Positions 1-5,535 of a stretch of DNA of 64,000 nucleotides are shown here, piece after piece (position 1 is the first letter of the stretch; each line of letters starts with the position of its first letter). The notes under the pieces were generated by a model that did not search any database, had not been told where the DNA came from, and saw nothing but the letters and a program-made list of their open reading frames with translations. A program made the translations under genes and the position numbers. This DNA is from Archangium lipolyticum (lineage in GTDB: Bacteria > Myxococcota > Myxococcia > Myxococcales > Myxococcaceae), in the NCBI RefSeq assembly GCF_024623785.1, contig NZ_JANKBZ010000029.1:1-64000 (forward strand). Direction: 5' to 3'.

Positions 1-2
1 GA

Positions 3-707
3 ATCATCACGCCGCCGATGGTCGCCACTGTCTCGGAACCCGCGACGTCTTCCGTCTCTCCGTGCGCGTTTTATGCTCTGCTGCCCGATCGGTTTGTCCT
101 CCAACCCACGGACTGTGCAGAAGAGCCGTTCTTCGGCCCGTGCTCAACGTGGACGTGCAATGTCGTCAGCTACGCGCAGAGCGTCACACGGACGGGCAGT
201 GGAGCAGGCGCTGTGGCCTCCAGTCCGACCGGCATCAACTGTCCGGCGGGGAGCTGCAGCGCCTCCTTCGCCAGCGGCACGCTCGTGACGCTCACTGCTA
301 CACCGAACACCAACTCCACCTTCACCGATTGGTCGGGCGCGGGGTGCAACGGGACGAGCAGCTGCACCGTGACGATGAGTTCGGCCTCGAGCGTTACAGC
401 CACCTTTGAGTCCTCCGCGCCCGCGTGCCAATCCACCTGCACGTGTCCTGAGTCCTATTCGGGGACAGGAGATCCTGGCGCGTTTGGAGGTGCTGTCATC
501 ATCCGGCTGGATAGAACGGTAGAATGCAGCACGGCAAGGGTGCATTTCCTGGCGGAAGGGACTACCCGTTACGGCGAGTATGCCTCTTTTGAAGGATATA
601 TCGATATAGAGAAGGGGGGATATACGAACCAGCACACCTACAATGACTACTTCAATTGGGTGTTCGTTGATGGGGTTTCGATTTTGGACGTCCAAGCCCT
701 TCCGTAA
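3..707 (+). CDS. Secreted repeat-domain protein, C-terminal part (partial at left edge)
   Basis: The reading frame is open to the left window edge, so the first ATG at 18 is probably not the true start and the N-terminus lies outside. The protein is Cys-, Ser- and Thr-rich. It holds one clear divergent InlB B-repeat-type unit at about residues 58-131, with the family pattern of a Gly-Ala stretch, a CPAGSCSASF segment, a VTLTATPN strand and a final TATFE. Such repeats occur in bacterial cell-surface and secreted proteins. The tail of about 90 residues (Cys-rich linker, then an aromatic segment) matches no family I recognise. The paired cysteines suggest an extracytoplasmic location. Function is unknown; adhesion or a structural role is inference only. 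Confidence 0.6.
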   Translation: MITPPMVATVSEPATSSVSPCAFYALLPDRFVLQPTDCAEEPFFGPCSTWTCNVVSYAQSVTRTGSGAGAVASSPTGINCPAGSCSASFASGTLVTLTATPNTNSTFTDWSGAGCNGTSSCTVTMSSASSVTATFESSAPACQSTCTCPESYSGTGDPGAFGGAVIIRLDRTVECSTARVHFLAEGTTRYGEYASFEGYIDIEKGGYTNQHTYNDYFNWVFVDGVSILDVQALP

Positions 708-1023
708 CATTCACGCCTGGAGGAGATAGAGTCGCTCCGGACAGGGTGTCAGACTCGTAAGGGCCACCGGCGCAGGAACGAGTCCTTGGCTTCCTCGGGT
801 CGTGTCGCGCGAATCCTTTGACACCCTCCCCCCGCCACGACGTGACCGAGCACGGGTCAAACCAGAAGCGGACAGGGAGCACAAGTCCTCTGACTGACAC
901 AACAGCGGCGGGGCTCCTTTCGCGACTGATCCATTTGGCATGACGATCCTGTTACGACGCTTGTATCCGTCACGGGTTCTGGCCATGGGAAGCCAACGAC
1001 AAGCCCTGTCCTGGAGCCTGAGC
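708..1023. other. Intergenic stretch without a recognisable gene
   Basis: No convincing coding frame is seen. The only structure noticed is a widely spaced 9-bp inverted repeat, AGGGTGTCA at 743-751 and TGACACCCT at 819-827. The loop is too long for a classical terminator. Promoter elements for the gene at 1024 could not be assigned. Confidence 0.4.
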
Positions 1024-1509
1024 ATGGAACCCACAGGCCGGGAGCGATCCCCTTCGTTTGGTCGTGAGATCGATCTTCTCTTCTTGGCGCTGATCGAAGC
1101 CAAGGCACCCTACGAGGACTACAGACGCGAACTCTTGAAGTTGGAGAAGCGGTGGCTTCAGAGGACAAAGACCCCAGCCCAGCGACTCGCCGTACAGCAA
1201 ACCATCGCGAAGACCATCCTCACCGAGGCGTACGGAGGCAGGTTGGCGTGGAAGGAGTTCGGGCGGTGGCTTCGCCGTCTCCAGCAGATTGGCTTCCGCG
1301 ACCTGGGGATGCGCGTCCACGTCACATGCCTCTACGTGCAGGCACTTCACCTCTTCCCTCGGCAGGCTCGCGAGGCGTGGGCCATGTTGGAGGATACGGA
1401 GCGAAGGGTGCGCCGACTCCGTCGAGATCGTCCCCTTCGGCAGGAACATCTGGAGTCGATCTCGCACGCGAAGAAGGTTGCCCGAGTGCCGCGCCCCTCT
1501 CCTCGATGA
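1024..1509 (+). CDS. Hypothetical basic helical protein
   Basis: Predicted 161-residue protein. I chose the ATG at 1024 because GGAG at 1013-1016 is well spaced in front of it; longer starts at 940 and 985 lack such a site. The sequence is rich in Arg, Leu and Glu with amphipathic helices (for example RELLKLEKRWLQRTKTPAQR and GRWLRRLQQIGFRDLG) and has no signal peptide or membrane segment. I do not recognise the family. It ends in ATGA with the start of the next short frame (ATG at 1506), which suggests translational coupling and supports both being real. A nucleic-acid or protein-binding helical bundle is possible, but nothing in the sequence proves this. Confidence 0.6.
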   Translation: MEPTGRERSPSFGREIDLLFLALIEAKAPYEDYRRELLKLEKRWLQRTKTPAQRLAVQQTIAKTILTEAYGGRLAWKEFGRWLRRLQQIGFRDLGMRVHVTCLYVQALHLFPRQAREAWAMLEDTERRVRRLRRDRPLRQEHLESISHAKKVARVPRPSPR

Positions 1510-1721
1510 CGAGCCCGGCGGGACTTCAAGTCCCCCTGGCGTTCGCCTCGCTGGGAGACGACGTCGACCACAAGTGCTGGCAGGCCGGCACCGAGTCAGG
1601 CCTTGCCCGCGAGCGCGAGCTCATCTCCCTCCTCGGCCCCGAGTGCTTCTACGACCACGAGCGCCTCACCCTCCCCACCCGCCGCCCCGTCCTCGACGCC
1701 CCCGGTCAGCCCCCGCCCTGA
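1506..1721 (+). CDS. Short hypothetical protein coupled to the preceding gene
   Basis: A 71-residue frame whose ATG overlaps the stop codon of the upstream gene in an ATGA arrangement. The central part (LGDDVDHKCWQAGTESGLAR and the LLGPECFYDHERLTLP segment) has a normal, non-repetitive amino-acid composition, while the end is Pro-rich and runs into the convergent aminotransferase gene with 5 bp between stops. No family is recognised. The coupling is the main argument for it; a spurious frame in GC-rich DNA remains possible. Confidence 0.45.
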   Translation: MTSPAGLQVPLAFASLGDDVDHKCWQAGTESGLARERELISLLGPECFYDHERLTLPTRRPVLDAPGQPPP

Positions 1722-1726
1722 GCGCC

Positions 1727-2896
1727 TCACCCCCCAGAGAGCAGCTCCGCCTGAACGGCGGCCACCGCCGCTCCCGGAGAGGCCCGGTGACCCGCCGCCG
1801 AGAGCGCACGCTCCACCGCGCCCACCGTGGCCAGCACGTCCCCGGGGCCCACCACGTTCATGTGCCCCACCCGGAAGTAACGCGTCTTGAGCTGCGGGTG
1901 CAGTCCCCCCGCGAGCACCACGCCCTGCTCACGTGCCCGGCCGAGCACCGCCGCGTCCACTCCCTCCGGGTAGTAGAGGGCGCTGAGCGTGTGGGCCGTC
2001 ACCGACTCGGACACCGGCAGCATCTTCAATCCCAGCGCGCGCCAGGCGGCCCGGAAGGCCCGTGCCATGCGGCGATGCCGGGCGAAGCGCGCCTCCATCC
2101 CCTCGCGCAGGATCTGCCCCAGGCTCACGTCCAGCGCGCACACCAGGTTGACGGGCGGCGTGGCGAAGTAGGCGGCCTTGCCGGCCTCGTAGGCCTCCAT
2201 GATGGGGAGCCACTCGCCGAAGTCCGCGTACAGCGAGCGCACCGGCGTCCGGCGCGCACGCCACGCCGCCATGGCGCGAGGGCTCACGGTGAGCAGCGCA
2301 AGCCCCGGTGGCACGCCAATCGCCTTCTGGCTCGCGGTGAGGTACACGTCCGCGCCCCACGCATCCTGGTGGAACGCCTCCCCCGCGGTGGCGCACACCC
2401 CGTCCACCACCGACAGCACCCCGTGCCGGTCCGCCGCCTTCACCAGCGCCTCCGCCGGCGCCAGCACTCCGGTGCTGGTATCCACGTGGGTGACGGTCAT
2501 CATCTTGAAGCGCCCACCCGCCAGCAGCGCCTCCACCGACGCCACGTCCGGCGCCTCGCCCGGCGCGCACCGCGCATGTACCACCTCCGCCCCATGGCGC
2601 TCGAGCAGCAGCGCCATCCGGTCGCTGAAGTAGCCGGTGTTCACCACCAGCGCGCGCTCGCCCGGCTCCACCAGGTTGGCCACCGCCAACTCCATGGCCA
2701 GCGTGCCACTGCCCGCCACCACGAAGGGCTGCGCCGAGGGTGCCAGGCACACCTCGCGCAACCTCTTCAGCGCCCGGCCGAAGACGGCGATGAACTCGGG
2801 GGCCACGTGGCTGGCCGTCTTCGCCCCCAGCGCCCGCAGCACCTCCGGATCGAACTCCACCGGGCCGGGAATCATCAGCAGGTCTCGCTCGCTCAT
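1727..2896 (-). CDS. Class V PLP aminotransferase (serine/alanine-glyoxylate aminotransferase type)
   Basis: A 389-residue enzyme of the class V (fold type I) PLP aminotransferases, the usual length for serine-glyoxylate or alanine-glyoxylate aminotransferases. Visible features are the N-terminal MIPGPVEFDPEVL motif typical of the group, the Gly-rich AGSGTLAME cofactor-phosphate segment near residue 62, the PLP-ring Asp in VVDGVCA (about 165), and the Schiff-base lysine in TASQKAIG (Lys191). Family members transfer an amino group to glyoxylate or pyruvate; some homologues use phosphonates or act as aspartate aminotransferases, so the exact donor is uncertain. It stands alone, convergent with the short gene at 1506-1721, and has a GAGGAGTGCG ribosome site just upstream of the ATG. 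Confidence 0.88.
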   Translation of the reverse strand: MSERDLLMIPGPVEFDPEVLRALGAKTASHVAPEFIAVFGRALKRLREVCLAPSAQPFVVAGSGTLAMELAVANLVEPGERALVVNTGYFSDRMALLLERHGAEVVHARCAPGEAPDVASVEALLAGGRFKMMTVTHVDTSTGVLAPAEALVKAADRHGVLSVVDGVCATAGEAFHQDAWGADVYLTASQKAIGVPPGLALLTVSPRAMAAWRARRTPVRSLYADFGEWLPIMEAYEAGKAAYFATPPVNLVCALDVSLGQILREGMEARFARHRRMARAFRAAWRALGLKMLPVSESVTAHTLSALYYPEGVDAAVLGRAREQGVVLAGGLHPQLKTRYFRVGHMNVVGPGDVLATVGAVERALSAAGHRASPGAAVAAVQAELLSGG

Positions 2897-2985
2897 CGCA
2901 CTCCTCCTCGCGGTTGCACGCCAGGGGCGTAGCGTAGCGTGGCCCGGGACTCCACGGCGGATTGAGTGGATGTCCGAAAATGACA

Positions 2986-3016
2986 GCGCCGGGACCCCCT
3001 AGGAGGGCCCCGGCGC
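2986..3016 (-). terminator. Probable rho-independent terminator of the M43 protease gene
   Basis: Long GC hairpin: GCGCCGGG at 2986-2993 pairs with CCCGGCGC at 3009-3016, and CCC/GGG extends the stem inside. On the minus strand it lies 30 bp after the stop at 3046 and is followed, five bases later, by TTTT. It also separates this gene from the aminotransferase downstream. Confidence 0.6.
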
Positions 3017-3045
3017 GGGGTACTTCAGAGGTAGCGCGACTTGGA

Positions 3046-3951
3046 CTAGCGGTAGGTGAGGCCCATGCTGTCCATGCGGGAGATCTGCCCCGCGGAGAAC
3101 GTATTCATGCAGGCGTCGTCGGTGTAGTCCATGAAGTTGGTGATGGGGTCCAGACCCGTGGTGGAGCAGGTGTCGCGGCCCGTCGGGCAACCCGCGGCAG
3201 GGGAGGCCTCGGGCGGAGTGTCACTGACGGAGTCGCCCGGGCTGGCGCAGCCACCCTGGAACGTGTGGTACAGGCCGATCCAGTGACCCACCTCGTGGGT
3301 GGCCGTGTCACCCAGGTTGAACGGGGCCGCGGTGCCACCGGGCACCGAGCTGTAGAGCACCACCACGCCATCCATCAGCGGCTTGGAGGCGTAGTCCCAC
3401 GGGAAGGTCGCCCAGCCGAGCAGACCGCCGCCCATGCCGTTGAAGTAGAGGTTCAAATCCCTCGAGGTGCCCTTGTGCAGGGCGTTCTTCATCTGGGTCT
3501 CGGCGCTGGTGCCGGGCTGCGCGGTGAACCAGGTGGAGTTGGTCGTGCGGTCCGTCGACACCAGCGTGAAGTAGTACGGGGTGTTGGCGTACGCGTTGTT
3601 CAACACGTTCATCTGGTTGGTGATCATCGTCGAGGTGATGTCACCGTTGGAGATGCCCGTGCCCTTGTTGATGACGTGGACGTAGACGGGGATGTTGACG
3701 GAGCGGACCGCGCGCAGCTCGCTCTTCCTGCCCGCCAACTCCTGCGCGAAGCGGCTCTCCACCTGGGCCTGCTCCTCGGGGCTCAGCCTGGGCGTCGCGC
3801 AGCCACGCACGTCTCCCGCGGCCACCTCCGCTACCGAGGCAGGCTCCACCGGTTCCTTGTTCTCGGTGTTGTTGTTGCAACCACCCAGGGCAACCAGTGA
3901 ACCAATCACCAGGGCCAAACGGCCGCTCTTCGAAACGGGGCTCCGCGACAT
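3046..3951 (-). CDS. M43 (pappalysin-type) zinc metalloprotease, lipoprotein
   Basis: A 301-residue secreted protease. The N-terminus is a lipoprotein signal (hydrophobic LALVIGSLV followed by ALGGC, lipidation Cys25), so the product should be anchored in a membrane facing the periplasm or outside. The extended zinc motif HEVGHWIGLYH (His219, Glu220, His223, His229) and the Met-turn NFMDYTDD (Met274) define metzincins of family M43. Paired cysteines around residues 235-281 are typical of secreted members. Myxobacteria carry many such proteases, used for digesting prey or for processing surface proteins; the substrate here is unknown. It is divergent from the ChaN-like gene across an unusually AT-rich 231-bp gap that holds a large palindrome, which may regulate it. 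Confidence 0.9.
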   Translation of the reverse strand: MSRSPVSKSGRLALVIGSLVALGGCNNNTENKEPVEPASVAEVAAGDVRGCATPRLSPEEQAQVESRFAQELAGRKSELRAVRSVNIPVYVHVINKGTGISNGDITSTMITNQMNVLNNAYANTPYYFTLVSTDRTTNSTWFTAQPGTSAETQMKNALHKGTSRDLNLYFNGMGGGLLGWATFPWDYASKPLMDGVVVLYSSVPGGTAAPFNLGDTATHEVGHWIGLYHTFQGGCASPGDSVSDTPPEASPAAGCPTGRDTCSTTGLDPITNFMDYTDDACMNTFSAGQISRMDSMGLTYR

Positions 3952-4049
3952 TCCCTACTCCTCAGCGAAAGTTGGGAACAACGGGATAACCCCAAACACA
4001 TATCCAACACAATACCCCCTTCTTAAATTCTTACACCTCGACGCATGAA

Positions 4050-4077
4050 ATTTTGACATCAAATTTGAAGTCAAAAT
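4050..4077. promoter_or_regulatory. 28-bp near-perfect palindrome in divergent promoter region
   Basis: ATTTTGAC (4050-4057) and GTCAAAAT (4070-4077) are exact reverse complements, and the centre TCAAATTTGA (4059-4068) is itself a perfect palindrome. Only the A/A pair at 4058 and 4069 breaks symmetry over 28 bp. The site is AT-rich in a genome of very high GC, lies between two divergent lipoprotein genes (3046-3951 and 4183-5193), and contains TTGAC on both strands. This is the form expected of an operator for a dimeric regulator. The regulator is not known and no matching regulator gene is adjacent. Confidence 0.6.
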
Positions 4078-4182
4078 CAAACGTTGGACAGCCAATCGCT
4101 TCGCAGACAGTGTTGGACGCTGAGCGCCCGGCGTCTCTTGACGTAGTGCCTATCGCGAGAAGGTGGCTGACTGCCGCACCCC

Positions 4183-5193
4183 ATGAGCGCTCCCACATCT
4201 CTCCGCGTATGTCTCTCCCTCCTCCTGGTCTGTGGCTGTGCCACTCCATCCTCCTCGAGCCGCGACACTCCACCCGAGGCGCGGGTAGCGGAGTGGCGAA
4301 GCACTTCGCACCGCGACCATCCGCTGGTGGGCCGCATCTGGGATGTGCGGAACAACCGCCAGGTGGATGAGGCGGCGCTGCTCGCGGACCTCTCCCGGGC
4401 TCGCTTCGTGCTCCTCGGCGAGCGCCACGACAACCCCGACCACCACCGGCTCCAGGCGGAGCTGGTCCGGGGACTCACCGCCTCCGGCCGCAAGCCCGTG
4501 CTCGCCTTCGAGATGCTCGACACGGAGCAGCAGCATGCTGTCGACGAGGCGCTCGCCCGCGCACCTGGGGACCCGGATGCCATCGCCCAGGCGGTCACGT
4601 GGGAGAAGAGCGGCTGGCCCGACTGGCCGCTCTACCGCCCCATCTTCGCCGCGGGCACCGAGCGCGGCCTGCGCATCCTCGGCGCCAACCTCCCGCGCCG
4701 CCAGGTGAGAGAGCTCGTCACCCGGGGCCCCGAGGCCCTGGCTCCGGAGACACGCACACGGCTCGGACTCGACACCCCGCTGCCCGAGCCGGTCGACCGC
4801 GCCATGCGCGCGGAGATGCACGAGTCCCACTGTGGCCACCTGCCCGAGTCCATGCTCGCGCCCATGGTGCTCGCCCAGCGGGCACGTGACGCGCAGATGG
4901 CCGACCGCCTGCTGTCCGCCGCCTCGGAGGACGGAGCCATCCTCATCACCGGCGCCGGTCACGCTCGCACCGACCGGGGCGTCCCGGCGGAACTCTCCCG
5001 GCGCGCCCCCAGCCTCCTGGTGCTCGCCGTGGCCTTCCTCGAGGTCTCACCCGAGGCTCGCGAGCCGGGCGGCTACGTGCCCACCGACAGTCCCGGAAAG
5101 CTGCCCTACGACTACGTCTGGTTCACACCGGCCACGGAGCGGGAGGACCCGTGCGCCGCGTTCCGCGCGCGTGAAAATGCCCCGGGAAAATAG
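4183..5193 (+). CDS. ChaN-like (Tiki-superfamily fold) lipoprotein
   Basis: A 336-residue protein with an N-terminal lipoprotein-like signal (hydrophobic stretch to VCGC, probable lipidation Cys19). The body matches the ChaN/haem-binding-uptake family: a FVLLGERHDNPDHH motif at about 76-88, a conserved FEML Glu near residue 110, an EKSGWPDWPLYRP segment, and a late ITGAGHAR motif with His. ChaN of Campylobacter is an iron-regulated outer-membrane lipoprotein that binds haem, and the fold resembles EreA/Tiki. A role in iron or haem handling is therefore inferred from the family only. The gene is divergent from the M43 protease with the 28-bp palindrome between them. Downstream it faces the permuted tRNA array. 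Confidence 0.8.
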   Translation: MSAPTSLRVCLSLLLVCGCATPSSSSRDTPPEARVAEWRSTSHRDHPLVGRIWDVRNNRQVDEAALLADLSRARFVLLGERHDNPDHHRLQAELVRGLTASGRKPVLAFEMLDTEQQHAVDEALARAPGDPDAIAQAVTWEKSGWPDWPLYRPIFAAGTERGLRILGANLPRRQVRELVTRGPEALAPETRTRLGLDTPLPEPVDRAMRAEMHESHCGHLPESMLAPMVLAQRARDAQMADRLLSAASEDGAILITGAGHARTDRGVPAELSRRAPSLLVLAVAFLEVSPEAREPGGYVPTDSPGKLPYDYVWFTPATEREDPCAAFRARENAPGK

Positions 5194-5230
5194 CCTGTCA
5201 GGTCCGGACGGGCCGCCGCGTCACTGCAAG

Positions 5231-5236
5231 TATAGA
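5231..5236 (+). promoter_or_regulatory. Possible -10 element upstream of the tRNA array
   Basis: TATAGA lies 23 bp before the first conserved flank of the tRNA array. No good -35 sequence is seen 16-18 bp upstream, so this is a weak candidate. Confidence 0.2.
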
Positions 5237-5279
5237 CGCAACGCTTTGAAGCGCCCGCCCGGAGAGGCCCTACACGCAC

Positions 5280-5360
5280 GTTTTGTTGGTTCGAATCAAA
5301 CTCCCGGCACACCACGCCGGGATAGCCAAAATGGTAGAGGCACTCGACTCATCATCGAGC
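5280..5360 (+). tRNA. Circularly permuted tRNA-like gene 1 (CAT anticodon; 3' half before 5' half)
   Basis: Read 5' to 3' the parts come in the wrong order for a tRNA. First a T-arm: GTTGG (5285-5289), loop TTCGAAT (5290-5296), CAAAC (5297-5301, one G-A mismatch). Then the 3' acceptor strand TCCCGGC (5302-5308), a 7-base linker ACACCAC, and the 5' acceptor strand GCCGGGA (5316-5322), which is its exact complement. Then T8-A9, a short D-arm GCC...GGC with GGTA in the loop (5325-5341), and a complete anticodon arm: CTCGA, loop CTCATCA, TCGAG (5343-5359), anticodon CAT at 5350-5352. All tRNA elements are present once, with the break in the variable loop (about 43/44). Maturation would need end joining plus cleavage of the linker. 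Whether it is expressed or charged (Met, or Ile if lysidine-modified) cannot be seen. Confidence 0.7.
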
Positions 5361-5441
5361 AACGCAACGGCTTCCCCACTCGGGCGTTTCATTCATTCCT
5401 GACGACTTTCGTGTCCGGCCGAAGAGGCCCTACAAGCCCAT

Positions 5442-5523
5442 TACTCTCGATGTCGCCGGTTCGAATCCGGTCCTCCCGATCCGCTTCGCCGGGAGGTAGC
5501 TCAGTGGTAGAGCACGAGGCTCA
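5442..5523 (+). tRNA. Circularly permuted tRNA-like gene 2 (split anticodon, CA+T = CAT)
   Basis: The 3' half comes first: TAC (36-38), TCTCG (39-43, 5445-5449), variable loop ATGTC, T-arm GCCGG-TTCGAAT-CCGGT (5455-5471), and 3' acceptor strand CCTCCCG (5472-5478) with discriminator A. After an 11-base linker the 5' half begins with CGGGAGG (5490-5496), the exact complement of the acceptor strand. Next come TA, a canonical D-arm GCTC-AGTGGTA-GAGC (5499-5513), A26, CGAGG (5515-5519) and CTCA (5520-5523). CGAGG pairs with the upstream TCTCG (one G-T), so joining 5523 to 5442 gives a 7-base loop CTCATAC with anticodon CAT. Every stem closes only in the permuted reading. Four independent helices, including a perfect 7-bp acceptor, make chance unlikely. 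Confidence 0.78.
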
Positions 5524-5535
5524 AAAACGGCTTCC

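Noticed and set aside
5285-5478. Reading the array as ordinary tRNA genes with 5' half of module 1 joined to 3' half of module 2
   Set aside because: GCCGGGA and CCTCCCG do not pair over 7 bp, and module 1 already contains a complete anticodon arm, so the halves would duplicate it. The permuted pairing is perfect in both modules.
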